Shown piece after piece: positions 46,421 through 57,524 of a DNA stretch of 64,000 nucleotides. A program made the position numbers and the translations under genes. Origin of the DNA: Ovis canadensis (taxonomy: Eukaryota > Chordata > Mammalia > Artiodactyla > Bovidae); the NCBI RefSeq assembly GCF_042477335.2, contig NC_091251.1, positions 86,195,501 to 86,259,500 on the forward strand, written 5' to 3'. A model generated the notes under the pieces. That model was given only the letters and a program-made list of their open reading frames with translations. It was not told where the DNA came from and did not search any database. Position 1 is the first letter of the stretch. Every line of letters starts with the position of its first letter.

Positions 46421-46585
46421 CCTCCATCAAGATTCTCATTCTGAGTAAAAAGGAACAAGTCTACTGCTGGTGGAGGAAGGGTGAGGTGAGAAATCCCCTA
46501 TCTGGCACAGCACAGCAGTGCCTGCCTAAAGTTATGAGTGGAGGAGGGACAATGAGGAAAGCCCTCCAGCATCCCAACACTGCAG

Positions 46586-46882
46586 GCTCAGTCCCTAAGT
46601 CGTGTCTGACTCTTTGCAACCCCATGGACTGTAGCCCACCAGGCTCCTCTGTCCATAGCATTTTTTAGGCAAGAATACTGGAGTGGATTGTCATACCCTC
46701 CTTCAGGGGATCTTTCTACCCTAGGGATTGAAGCTGCATGTCCCACCTTGGCAGGCAGATTCTTTACCACTGAGCCACCTGGGAAATCCCATGGACAGAG
46801 AAGCCTAGTGGGCTACAGTCAATGGGGTTGCAAAAGAGCTGGACGAGACTTAGCAACTAAACAACAACATACTAACTTACAA
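46586..46882 (-). mobile_element. Bov-tA SINE with inverted 3' part, one target-site duplication
   Basis: An antisense Bov-tA (about 46590-46790, tRNA head at the right) is directly followed by a sense Bov-A end (46791-46858, ATGGACAGAGAAGCCTAGTG to GAGACTTAGCAACTAAAC). Together they are enclosed by the 13-bp duplication CCCAACACTGCAG at 46573-46585 and 46883-46895. About 70 bp are present twice in opposite orientation. Confidence 0.87.
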
Positions 46883-46895
46883 CCCAACACTGCAG

Positions 46896-47134
46896 TGGCT
46901 TATTAATATCAGATAAAGGAGAGGTCTGAACAAGGACTATTAATCCATTTAAAATTATCATAAACCTAAATGTGAGGGCAAGAACTACAAAACTTCTAGG
47001 AAAGAAGTAGGGAAGTTATGACCCTGGGTTAGGTGAAGAATTCTTAGAATACAAAAGCACAAACCAGCAAAGAAAAGCTTGACTTAATTAAAATTTAAAA
47101 CTTTTGTTTTCTGAAAATTGGTTAAGAAAATAAA
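46896..47134 (+). mobile_element. L1 ORF2 C-terminal fragment
   Basis: TTAAAATTATCATAAACCTA, CAAAACTTCTAGGAAAGAAG and TAGGTGAAGAATTCTTAGAA are diverged sense L1 ORF2 phrases. The retroviral LTR starts inside it at about 47135. Confidence 0.65.
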
Positions 47135-47381
47135 ATGTCAATCTAAAAGAAGTGAAGCTCAAGTTACCAGAAATCAAGTTTATTTGGGGACAGTAGAGAA
47201 ACTGCAATTCGGGACACCAAGCTGTAGCAAATTACAGACAAGCCTGTTAAGGTTTAGGGTGGGTTGCTTTTATGAACAAAGTGTGCAAAAGGGGACAGTC
47301 CAGCTGGGAGATATGCAGAGAGTTCACTGGCTCAAGGATGGGAAGAAAGTTTGGGAGGATGCTCATTGGTCACAGGTTAAG

Positions 47382-47589
47382 TAAGTAAGTGTTAGTCGCT
47401 CAGTCATGCCCGACTCTTTGCGACCCCATGGACTGTAGCCCATCAGGCTCCTCTGTCCCTGAGATTTTCCAGGCAAGGATACTGGAGTGGGTTGCCATTT
47501 CCTTCTCCAGGGGATCTTCCCAACCCAGGGATCGAACCCGCATCTCCTGCACTGCAGGCAGATTCTTTACCTACTGAACTACAAGGGAA
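47382..47589 (-). mobile_element. Bov-tA SINE in LTR, 14-bp target-site duplication
   Basis: Antisense Bov-tA flanked by GGTCACAGGTTAAG at 47368-47381 and 47590-47603. Confidence 0.94.
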
Positions 47590-47635
47590 GGTCACAGGTT
47601 AAGCTTCAATAAATCTGTAAATCTGATAATCCTCT

Positions 47636-49871
47636 ATACAGCTCTATACAGTCAGCAAAAACAAGACTGAGAGCTGACTGTGGCTCAGATCATGAACTCC
47701 TTATTGCAAAATTCAGACTTATATTGAAGAAAGTAGGGAAAACCACTAGACCATTCAGGTATGACCTAACTCAAATCTCTTAAGATCATACAGTGGAAGT
47801 GACAAACAGATTCAAGGGATTAGATCTGATAGACAGAGTGCCTGAAGAACTATGGATGGAGGTTCATGACACTACAGGAGGCAGTGATCCAGACCATTAT
47901 CAAGGAAAAGAAATGCAAAAAGGCAAAATGGTTGTCTGAGGAGGCCTTACAAATAGCTGAGAGAAGAGAAGCTAAAGGCAAAGGAGAAAAGGAAAGATAT
48001 ACCCATCTGAATGCAGAGTTCCAAAGAATAGCAAAGAGAGATAAGAAAGCCTTCCTTAGTGATCAGTGCAAAGAAATACAGGAAAACAATAGAATGGGAA
48101 AGTCTAGAGATCTCTTCAAGAAAATTAGAGATACCAAGGGAACATTTCATGCAAAGATGGGCACAATAAAGGATAGAAATGGTCCTTTGGACAGAAATGG
48201 ACCTAACAGAAGCAGAAGATACTAAGAAGAGGTGGCAACAACACACAGAAGAAATACAGAAAAATGATCTTCATGACCCAGATAATCATGATGATGTGAT
48301 CACTCACCTAGAGCCAGACATCCTAGAATGCGAAGTCAAGTGGGCCTTAGGAAGCATCACTACAAACAAAGCTAGTGGGGATGATGGAATTCCAGTTGAG
48401 CTCTTTCAAATCCTAAAAGATGATGCTGTGAAAGTGCTGCACTCAATATGCCAGCATATTTGGAAAACTCAGCAGTGGCCACAGGACTGGAAAAGGTCAG
48501 TTTTCATTCCAATTCCAAAGAAAGGCAATGCCAAAAAATGTTCAAACTACCACACAATTGCACTCATCTCACACGCTAGCAAAGGAATGCTCAAAGTTCT
48601 CCAAGTCAGGCTTCAACAGTATGTGAACCGTGAACTTCCAGATGTTCAAGATGGTTTTAGAAAAGGCAGAGGAACCAGAGATCAAATTGCCAACATCTGC
48701 TGGATCACTGAAAAAGCAAGAGAGTTCCAGAAAAACACCTATTTCTGCTTTATTGACTATGCCAAAGCCTTTGACTGTGTGGATCACAACAAACTGTGGA
48801 AAATTCTTTTAGTATATGTGCTGCTGAAGTGAGCACTGGAAAATTCTTAAAGAGATGAGAATACTAGACCACCTGACCTGCCTCCTGAGAAATGTGTATG
48901 CAGATTAAAAGCAGCAGTTAAAATTGGACACGGAACAACAGACTGGTTCCAAATAGGAAAAGGAGTAAGTCAAGGCTGTATACTGTCACCCTGCTTATTT
49001 AACTTATATGCAGAGTAGTACATCATGCAAAATGCTGGGCTGGATTAAGCATAAGCTGGAATCAAGATTGCTGGGGGAAACATCAATAACCTCAGATATA
49101 CAGATGACACCATCCTAATGGCAGAAAGCAAAGAAGAACTAAAGAGCCTCTTGATGAAGGTGAAAGAGGAGAGTGAAAAAACTGGCTTAAAACTCAACAT
49201 TCAGAAAACTAAGATCATGGCATCCGGTCCCATCACTTCATGGCAAATAGATACAGAAACAATGGAAACAGTGACAGACTTTATATTTTGGGCTCCAAGA
49301 TCACTGCAGATGGTGATTGTAGCCATGAAATTAAAAGACGCTTGCTCCTTGGAAGAAAAGCTATGACCAACCTAAATAGCATATTAAAAAGCAGAGACAT
49401 TACTTTGCCAACAAAGGTCCGTCTAGTCAAAGCTATAGTTTTTCACGTAGTCATGTATGGTTGTAAGAGTTGGACTATAAAGAAAGCTGAGCTCTGAAGA
49501 ATTGATGCTTTTGAACTGTGGTGTTGGAGAAGACTCTTGAGAGTCCCTTGGACTGCCAGGAGATCCAACCAGTCAATCCTAAAGGAAATCAGTCCTAAAT
49601 ATTCACTGGAAGAACTGATGCTGAAGCTGAAACTCCAATACTTTGGCCACCTGATATGAAGAACTGACTCACTGGAAAAGACCCTGATACTGGGAAAGAC
49701 TGAAAGCAGGAGGAGAAGGGGACGACAGAGGATGAGATGGTTGGATGGCATCACAGACTTGATGGACATGAGTTTGAGCAAACTCTGGGAGTTGGTGATG
49801 GAAAGGGAAGCCTGGCGTGTTGCAGTCCATGGGGTCGCAGAGTCAGGACATGACTGAGTGACTGAACTGAA
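47636..49871 (+). mobile_element. Bov-B LINE (2.2 kb) in LTR, 13-bp target-site duplication
   Basis: A 5'-truncated sense Bov-B running from the linker (GTCAGCAAAAACAAGACTGA) to the 3' tail. Flanks CTGATAATCCTCT (47623-47635) and CTGATAATTCTCT (49872-49884) are the duplication with one change. Frames at 47866-48225, 48179-48832 and 49118-49366 hold the linker, the reverse-transcriptase fingers and palm ([29 protein letters not shown]) and a later part. The catalytic box region near 49100 is in a broken frame (RYTDDTILMAE). About 36 extra bases near 48806-48841 partly duplicate the neighbouring GGAAAATTCTT. Confidence 0.93.
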
Positions 49872-50005
49872 CTGATAATTCTCTAAGTCAGGTATTTATG
49901 GGAAATTAGTCTCTCAGTCTTTAGGTTTTGCTTTTCTGAGGGCACATGCATTGGTCTCCATTTCATATCCTCTGGTTCCATTTTAGATTAAAATCCTTTT
50001 ACTTT

Positions 50006-51470
50006 TTCCTCATTTGAGCAAGATCTTTCATAGAAAAGTATTGGTGATCAACCTTGGGTATTTGTTTAGTCTGAGATGCTGCTAGATGTTGGGCTGTGTA
50101 TCCCTTGAAGCTGCAAAGAACCAACCTAGGATGCTCTGTCCCACAGAAGAGGGCATGACAAGTAGATTTTTTGCCTCATTTAAACATGGAGAATTTCAGT
50201 CACACTTCTCTAAGGGAGTCAATTTGGTTTCATGGTCAATTAAGCCTTAGGATAAGCCTTATGAACTTTATTTTGTACATATATCTGAGAGAAAGGCATT
50301 TGCCTATTGAAACAAGACAGTAGAAATTTCATTAGAAGGATTATACCCAGGGCTAGAAGTCCAATTATAGCTACTGACTGGAACAGACTTCTCAACCAGT
50401 TTCCCCAGCTACCTATACTTAATAGCTTGAAAATGTCTTAAGTCCTAGGGCTTGGCCTATTTCAGAAGAGATTGATACTGTCCATAATTTTTAGTTCATG
50501 CACTGTGCTTCCCTATTTGTTAACATAAAAATAGCATTCTTCCCAGAGCAAGGCACAGGTTCCTCCCTACTGTGCAGTAAGGTTTAGGGCTCTGTGGTTT
50601 TGTAAGACTACTTTTGCTAGGCTATCTATCTGGGTTTGCTGCTATTCAAAAGCTCTAAGAGAAGCAGTGAAGGTAGTTCCCATGACTATGGAGAGGTTTC
50701 AACTTGGTTTTTCACAGTCTATTACTCTAACCCAAGGGGGAAAAGACAGCCAAAGGCACACTCAAATCCTTTTCTAACTACTACAGGGTTATTAGAGGGC
50801 ATCCATCCAAAATTATATCCATCCTAGTTTTTTTGTTTGTTTTCACATTGATTTTTTAGTTTTCACATTTTATTAAAATTAAACCCCTATGACAAAGATA
50901 ATATGGCGTGTTAATTTTTTTGCATTGTGAATTACTCAAAGCTTTGCAGATTAAAACAATAAGCATTCATTATTTCACACATTTGCTGAGAGTAAAAGAG
51001 GGGCTTAAACGAGTTTTTCTGACCCAGGGTCTCACATGAAGCTACAGTCAAGATGGTAGCGAAGACTGTGGTCAGTGGAAGGCCTGACTGATGCTGGAGG
51101 ACTTTCTTCCCCAGAATGCTTCCTCACTGTGGATGCTTCCTCACCTCTTTACTGGTTATTGGCAGGATGCCTAAATTCCAGATTAGATGGACCTCTTCAC
51201 AGAACTGCTTGAGTGTCCTCAAGATGTGGCAACTGACTCCCCAGAAGATGTGATCCAAGAGAGAGACAGAGATAAAGCATACACATACATACACACAAAG
51301 CCACTATGCCTTTCACGATCTGGTCCTGAAAACCACACTGTCACTTTTGACACATTTTACTTGATAGATGAGAGTCACTAACTAAAGCCCACTTCAGGTA
51401 GGACAATTAGGTTCCACCTATTGAAAGGAAGAATATCTAAGAATTTATGGACATATTTTAAACCCACAAC
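50006..51470 (-). pseudogene. Provirus 3' internal region, probable env C-terminal remnant
   Basis: By position this is the 3' half of env. I see no long frame and no transmembrane-subunit motif I would defend. The plus-strand frames at 50636-50827 and 51187-51381 are on the wrong strand for the provirus. Confidence 0.45.
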
Positions 51471-51474
51471 TGCT

Positions 51475-52415
51475 TTACAACTTTAACTGAACAAAAGGTT
51501 CACATGCTCCTTTAAGTTGTGAGGAGAAAGAACCCAAGTGGGTTCTTCCAGTGGAGGGGAGGGTTTTCCTGACTCTGGCGTCAGGAGTGAGGGAAACAAC
51601 TCCAGTGTCCCTTCCATTCAAGCGGGAATGTGGAATGCATATTCCTTCCACACAGAAAGAAATAACCAGTGTTTCTGAATAAAGGGCATAAGTGGGCCCT
51701 TTAGTCCAGGTATTTTTTTTTCCTCTGATAAAAGAAGAGCTCTCATGACCCAAAACAGTCATTTACATATAACTCATGATAGTCAGCATGGTGGAAATGG
51801 CTATAAGAACATCTTAAATTTCTATATATTTGGAATAATGGGAGAGTTGGAGTGTTGTGGGTGAGGTTCTGACGGAGTTCTGGGGAATCTCCAGGGAGAA
51901 GGTACGTTCCCACCACTTACTAGATTTCATATCAACCAAATTACCATTGAATGGAAGGACATCTGCTGTCCATCCCCCAGTACCGTCATAATTTTTGTTA
52001 TCCTACCACAGAGTTTTTACCAGTCCCATTAATGTTTTTGAAACACAAAGGAAGATTATGGGTAAGAGTCCAGACTTGAGTGAGGGGCATACCTTTCTGG
52101 ATGGGGGGCAACCCAATGGAATGTTGTAATGTCTGGTGCCAATTTGCCAGAAGGAAGAATGTGTAACAGTTCAAAGGGACCAAAGGAAAATACTATATCT
52201 CTGCCAGAGAGACCTTGCCATCCTTCTAAGGATAATACCCAGGCTACCAGTTCAGGTTCATCACAAGTGTTATTAGCTCTGGCACAAGTCAAACTATCAG
52301 TAAGGTTGGTAGAATCTGGGAGTTTTTCTAAGCAGAGAACCAAAGGATGTGCTAAAGCTAAATGTGGGGGCAGCAAGAAATCCAGAGAAAGGACCATTAG
52401 AACTTTAAGCAACAA
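51475..52415 (-). pseudogene. Retroviral env N-terminal remnant
   Basis: A 119-codon minus-strand frame (52056-52415) starts with a hydrophobic leader-like stretch (about residues 1-23), followed by Cys- and Asn-rich sequence, as expected for the start of a surface glycoprotein. It lies just downstream of the integrase C-terminal remnant, where env belongs. A further 95-codon frame is at 51475-51762. Stops and shifts break the rest. Identification rests on position and composition more than on motifs. Confidence 0.55.
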
Positions 52416-52859
52416 GAAACAGGCCTGGTCTGGTTATCTCAGGAAGGCTGTCTATTTGTGATGTCATTCGCTTCAGTCATTAGAAAATTTTACTTTTGAA
52501 TCATCAGTTAGGTTGCAGATCCACTTTTTATAGAAGAGACGCACGAATTTAGGAGTCCACCCCTCGGAGCTTAGTAACACAGGCATTAGTCAGCAACACC
52601 TGCGAGGAGCCCTTCCAACAAAGTTGGAAGGAAACTTTATAGAGATTCCTTTTCCAATAGACCAGGCTGCAAATGTGGTATTTGACATCTTTGTCTCCTG
52701 GGAGCATGCCACAGAAAGATGATTTTTCCAAAGCATTATTATTCTCAGTGGATTTAATTACACCTTTGCAAAACTGAAGTATGTCCCCTATTTATTATTT
52801 GTAGGTCAAAGGAAGCAGGGACTGACCTGTAATTATTTCAAAGGGTAAGAGCTTATGAA

Positions 52860-52926
52860 TCTTGTAAGTCATCTTACATCTTTCTTCTTTCTTCTTACAT
52901 CTTACATCTTTCTTGTAAGTCATCAT
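52860..52926. repeat. Local direct duplication in pol remnant
   Basis: CTTGTAAGTCATC occurs at about 52861-52873 and 52912-52924, separated by reiterated CTTACATCTTTCTT. This low-complexity duplication lies close to the integrase deletion. Confidence 0.7.
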
Positions 52927-53566
52927 GAGGGGTCAAGAGGTGATCCATCAAAGTCAAAGAGACATGGGGAATTTCATCATTGCAAGAGGGAAGAAGGAGA
53001 GCAGGGTTGAGACTGTTAGAGTGAATAAGAGTGACACAAGGGGAGGTAAGAGGATTTCATAGGTGGTAAGATGGCTTGCTGAAAGATGTTAAGGGTGGCA
53101 TGAAATTTAAGAGAGGCTCAACAGGCTAAGGTACAAAGATGATTAAATAGGATCCTATAACGATTTCTTCAGTAGCCTTTGCTAAAGGAATGGAAGCAGG
53201 CATAGCTCTCAGGCCTGGGAGGGGGGGAGGTATCCTCAGGTCACTGCATCTAATTGTTGGCTGCGCAACCTAGAGGTTGGTGATAGCCCCATGGTTTTAG
53301 GTAAGTAATCTGAGGGTATTCCCTTCTTTCTCATATACAAAAAGGGAAAAGGGTAGCTGACAATTTAGGTGTCCAAGGGCAGGTAGACTTATTAAGCTTT
53401 CCTTCAAGATCTTAAAGGCCAAGCTATCTTGATCATCCCAAACTATGGGGTCAGGCTGGTGTTCTTTAGCAGGGTATACAGGGGCTGAACCAACAAAAAG
53501 AAATTTGGGATCCAATTATGCCAATGGCCAGCTAGCCCAAGAAAACCTCACAATTAACATTTGTTT

Positions 53567-53700
53567 TTGGGAGTTCCCTGGTGGCCTCGTGGTTAGGATT
53601 CTGGGCTTTCCCTGCCAAGGTTCAGATTCAGCCCCTGGTCGGGGAACTGATATCCCACAAACTGCATGGCATGGCCAAAAAACCAAAACCAAGAAACATT
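53567..53700 (+). mobile_element. CHR-type tRNA SINE in provirus pol
   Basis: Sense tRNA head (GGGAGTTCCCTGGTGGCCTC), then GGTCGGGGAACTGATATCCC and a CCAAAAAACCAAAACCAAG tail. It post-dates the provirus. Confidence 0.82.
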
Positions 53701-55149
53701 TGCTTTTACGGTTTGAAAAGTTTAAAAAGTCTTGAAGCCTACCAGCACCTAGGTATAACACCTGTTTTGAGATTAAATGTCCTCAAGATTGGACCTGAGT
53801 TTGGACAAACTGTAATTTCTCCTTCAAGACTGTGTGTCCCTTAAGGGCTGAGATTTTCAGCAAATTGCAAGAAGTATTAGGAGGGCAAACAAAAAAGAAG
53901 CTCATCCAAATGTAGTAGTAAGGTGGAGCCCCTAGAGAATTTTATGTCATTTAAATTAGCCTGTCAAAATTGTGAGAAGTAAGAAGGCCTCATTAGAGCC
54001 TTGAGGCATGACTGTCCAGACGTACCGTTGTCCTTCTCAGGTAAAGGCAAAGAGACACTGACTATCCCTTTCAACAGGGGTACTAAAAACTCACTGCCTA
54101 AACTGATTAAAATGTAAAAGGTGCTTCCAGCATGGATGGATACTAATAGCACGCAGGGATTAGAAAACACGGGATGGCAGAGAATTACAATGCTATTTAT
54201 TGCCCTGTGGTCTTGCACAAATCTCCATTCTCAGCCACTGGTGTTTTGTTTTTTTTTTTAACAGGCAGAATAAGGGTATTATTAACACAAGGATAGTACA
54301 AAGGATAGTAAGTGCCTGGGCCTTATGGTCCTCTATAATTTGCCTTATGACCTGTAAGCTTCCTTATTCATGGGGTATTTGTTTATTCTTAGGAGAGGTT
54401 TTGCAGGGTCCACCTGGATCATAATGGGAGGGGCACTATGAATTATGCCTTCAGTTAAGGATTTTACCCAAAGATCAGGGAATTCCAGGTTTAATAGAGC
54501 AGACGAGCACAAAGTTTGGACTGCCTTGGTTTGTAGAGTGCAAATAATGGCAGTGGGGGTTGAATTTTCCTGAGTGTTGAACTTAATCTCAAGAGATACT
54601 TCCACCTTTTTTTTTTTTTTCCTCACTTCCACCTTTTGATAGAAAAAAATGGCAGCATTGTGTTTCTCCAGAAAATCTCATCCCAATAAATGTTTGGGAC
54701 TCAAATCACTGAGAAGAAGCAGACATTTGCCTTACAAAAGGTCCAGACCAAAAAATATGGGCTGAGAAGTAGGGACACATTGCAGTTTACATTGCAGTTT
54801 ACTTAAGACTCCCACTATTTGAACGTATATACTACTCCAGGGAAGGGACTGTTCAATTGCAGTGGGATGGAGCACTGACAGGAGCAGCCCCTGTGTCAGT
54901 TAACACTGTAAGGAATTTGTCCCTGGTCTGGAGAGTAGTTTTCCCTAGTCTATTTAATGGCAGAACAGGAACAGTCCCCGTGTGTCCTTGAAGCCCCACC
55001 ATCTTCCTGGATTTGGCCATGGTTCTGAGGTTGTAACTATTTGGAGTTCAATTTGTAGCAATCCTTTCTCCTGGTCAGGTTTTCTACAATGACACATTCT
55101 TGTAGGATGGATTTGCTTTGGAGTTTCCATCTATTGGTGCTGTAGATTC

Positions 55150-55800
55150 AAAATCTTAGTTATCATTTTTTTTTTTCTTTCTGGAGTCATCTTATATGGT
55201 GTGAGCTAATTTATTAGCTAGATTGACAAGGTCAGGGGTGAACACTCTCTCCTCTTTGATACAGGTTCTTTTGACAAACAAAGATAAGTCCTTATGTAGG
55301 CCATTTATACATATGGAATTAAAAGCTACCTGAGAGGACTCAACAGCTATAGAGTCCAGAATTTCCTTTGGAAATGGTTTGGAGTTTGTTGTAATGGTCA
55401 TGGAAGGATTCAGCAGGCTTTTGGATGCATGCCTGACTTTAATTCCAGTCCACAGGTTTTGGGAAGGCTCCAGGGATGGCTTTGTGTAGCCATTTGGCTC
55501 TGTCATGAGGTTAACCATATAAAAGGACTAATGGTTGGTTTAACTTAAACCCTAGAAATTGTTCAGGGTTTCCCCAAGCTGCAGTTTTAATCTACTGTGG
55601 GGCTTGACCTTCTCCAACAAGCAAGTAGACTAATTAACAGTGATTAGAGAGATGAGGTTGGTGGGTTTGGGTTATAGCCTTGAATTCTTCAGCAAATATA
55701 TTGGGATCTTCAGTTACCGAGGGGAAATCCTTTATTACAGCCCTTATGTTGCCCTTTGTCCATGGGGTGTAGGAAATCTAGGGCAGTTTTTAGTAGGATC
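55150..55800 (-). pseudogene. Retroviral gag (capsid region) remnant
   Basis: The 108-codon frame at 55192-55518 has capsid-type features in its second half: VAFNSICINGL, then DLSLFVKRT and PDLVNLANKLAHT, as in gammaretroviral-type capsid C-terminal regions. Related sequence continues upstream (to about 55.8 kb) in other frames with several stops. It lies between the primer binding site and pol as expected. Confidence 0.75.
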
Positions 55801-56556
55801 CTCAGAAGGTCTAATTTTGAAAAAGAAGGTCTTAATGGGTTCTGTTTGGTAAGGAAAGTAAATTCAGAGAAGAGACTCAGGAAGGGTAAAGGGAGACATG
55901 GAGGAGGCAGAACAGTGGGGTTAGAAAGGACCTTAGTTAGCCCTGAGGAAGAGACCTGGGATTTTTTTAATCCATCTTTGGTTGTTTATTTGCTTCAGTT
56001 AATTTAGAAACAATAAGGAGGCAATTTTAGAATCATGAACATTTAGTAGCCTCTAGATACCAATTAAAATAACTATCCTACTCAGATTGCTTAATATTGT
56101 AGCCATGGTCTTCTAACTAGTTCAAAGAAAACAAGTTTGCAGTGATCAAAGTTTCCACATAATGGCCACTGGAGTTCTGTGTCATCCTTAGTAAAATTGG
56201 TCTATTTAGTCAAACATGCACATGAGGAAAGACCATAAATTTTTTTAACATAAAACCAGCTAGGATCCCTCAAGGCGGTGGTTGTGGGGGAATACTTTAG
56301 TACATTCAGTACTAAATGTACCTTTAGCACATTCAGATGACTAGATACAATCATCAGAAACAAGAGTACTTACCAGAAGGGCAATCTGTCTCTATCTAGA
56401 TCCTAAATAAAATAGGAGAGCTCAAACAAAAGAAGGCAGCTTGAGCTCTGAGGAGACTTACCAAAGTTAGAATGGCTCACAGAAGCTAACAGTGCAAAGG
56501 ACTCAAGTACAGGAAACTCACTTGATTCCAGAGGTTCAAGTGGTTGGTGCCTTCAG

Positions 56557-56574
56557 ATCCCACTTATGACACCA
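56557..56574 (-). other. Retroviral primer binding site, tRNA-Leu type
   Basis: On the minus strand the LTR ends in ...TTACA and is directly followed by TGGTGTCATAAGTGGGAT. This is complementary to the 3' end of tRNA-Leu (ending TCTGACACCA) with one mismatch. It fixes both the orientation of the provirus and the inner LTR edge at 56575. Confidence 0.85.
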
Positions 56575-56630
56575 TGTAAGGTCAACCTAAAAGAAAAGAG
56601 GTAAGCTGAGGCAAACTCAAGACACCAAAT

Positions 56631-56757
56631 GTGTGTGTATGTTAGTCGCTCAGTCATCTCTGATTCTTTGTGACCCCATGGATTGTAGCCTGCCAGGCTC
56701 CCCCGTTCATGGAATTCTCCAGGCCAGAACACGAGTGGATTGCCATTCCCTTCTACA
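56631..56757 (-). mobile_element. Bov-tA/Bov-A partial SINE in LTR
   Basis: Antisense Bov-A part only (GTTAGTCGCTCAGTCATCTC to GGATTGCCATTCCCTTCTAC). The tRNA head is missing. Confidence 0.82.
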
Positions 56758-56800
56758 CGAGATACCAAAAATCCAGTTCATTCTGGAGTAGCAGAGATAT

Positions 56801-56935
56801 TCGGAGAAGGCAATGGCAACTCACTCCAGTGTTCTTGCCTGGAGAATCCCAGGGACGGGGGAGCCTGGTGGGCTGCCGTCTATGGGGTCGTACAGAGTCG
56901 GACATGACTGAAGCGACTTAGCAGCAGCAGCAGCG
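56801..56935 (+). mobile_element. BovA2-type monomer in LTR
   Basis: Sense Bov-A monomer (GAGAAGGCAATGGCAACTCA to CGACTTAGCAGCAGCAGCAG). GAGATA on both flanks may be the target-site duplication. Confidence 0.87.
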
Positions 56936-57216
56936 GAGATACTGTAATTCAGGACACACAGCTGCAGTGAGCTATAGGTGAGTCCACTGAAGAAGGTTAA
57001 GAATGGGTTGCATTCATGGGCAAGAGTGTGAAAGGGGAGAGCCCAATTAGGGGCCACGCAGAGTTAACTGGCTCAAAGATGGGGAGCAATTCATTGGTCA
57101 GAGGTTAAGCTTCAATCTTTTATAAATCAGGCATTTATGGAAAATCAGTCTCTCAGTCTTCAAGTTTAGCTGTTCTGAGAGCTAAAGTGTGACATTCTCC
57201 ACTTCATATCCTTTGC

Positions 57217-57479
57217 TAAGTCACTTCAGTTGTGTCCGACTCTGTGTGACCCCATAGATGGCAGCCCACCAGGCTCCCCCGTCCCTGGGATTCTCCAGGC
57301 AAGAACACTGGAGTGGGTTGCCATTTCCTTCTCCAATGCATGAAAGTGAAAAGTGAAAGGGAAGTTGCTCAGTCATGTCCGACTCTTTGCGACCTCATGG
57401 ACTGCAGCCTACCAGGCTCCTCCATCCATGGGATTTTCCAGGCAAGAGTACTGGAGTGGGGTGCCATTGCCTTCTCCAT
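57217..57479 (-). mobile_element. BovA2 SINE in LTR
   Basis: Antisense BovA2 dimer, complete. CATATCCTTTGCT / CCATCCTTTAGTT at the edges suggest an ATCCTTT duplication. Confidence 0.9.
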
Positions 57480-57524
57480 CCTTTAGTTTCATTTTAGATT
57501 AAAACCTTGTATAGTTTTATCCAT

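Larger units (their letters stand above)
47135..50005 (-). repeat. Left (3') LTR of the provirus, interrupted by Bov-tA and Bov-B
   Basis: LTR pieces at 47135-47381, 47590-47635 and 49872 to about 50005 align in order with the right LTR. Shared phrases include GTCAATCTAAAAGAA, TTCACTGGCTCAAGGATGGG and TCAGTCTCTCAGTCTT-type sequence. The internal boundary is near a T/C-rich stretch (about 49990-50012), as expected for the complement of a polypurine tract. Confidence 0.8.
52549..54640 (-). pseudogene. Retroviral pol remnant with integrase core missing
   Basis: In minus-strand order: the segment preceding the first reverse-transcriptase blocks (54345-54632, with INKYPMNKEA), the adjacent RT block (53964-54218, with QDHRAINSIV), a CHR insertion (53567-53700), the RT connection leading into RNase H (53297-53515, with SLFVYEKEGN), further RNase H-like sequence to about 52930, and the integrase C-terminal domain (52549-52731, with VYWKRNLYKV). 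The zinc-binding and catalytic core of integrase should lie between the last two, but there is room for only about 130 bases, so roughly 1 kb is deleted. The polymerase active-site block is also not found in frame. Not functional. Confidence 0.8.
47135..57510 (-). mobile_element. Class I endogenous retrovirus, decayed provirus on the minus strand
   Basis: A gammaretrovirus-like provirus. In minus-strand order: 5' LTR (56575 to about 57510), tRNA-Leu-type primer binding site (56557-56574), gag remnants (about 55.8-55.2 kb), pol remnants (about 54.63-52.55 kb), env remnants (from 52415 down) and 3' LTR (about 50.0-47.1 kb). The internal part is about 6.5 kb, but pol lacks most of the integrase. 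All frames carry stops or shifts and none looks functional. Younger Bov elements lie in both LTRs. Outer edges are approximate. Confidence 0.85.
56575..57510 (-). repeat. Right (5') LTR of the provirus, interrupted by three SINEs
   Basis: LTR pieces at 56575-56630, 56758-56800, 56936-57216 and about 57480-57510 add up to roughly 410 bp. The plus-strand left end TGTAAG fits the TG...CA rule. They match the left LTR in order (ACTGGCTCAAAGATGGGGAG; CATTTATGGAAAATCAGTCT). Confidence 0.8.

Noticed and set aside
52129..52461. 110-codon plus-strand frame
   Set aside because: It is antisense to the env remnant of the minus-strand provirus.
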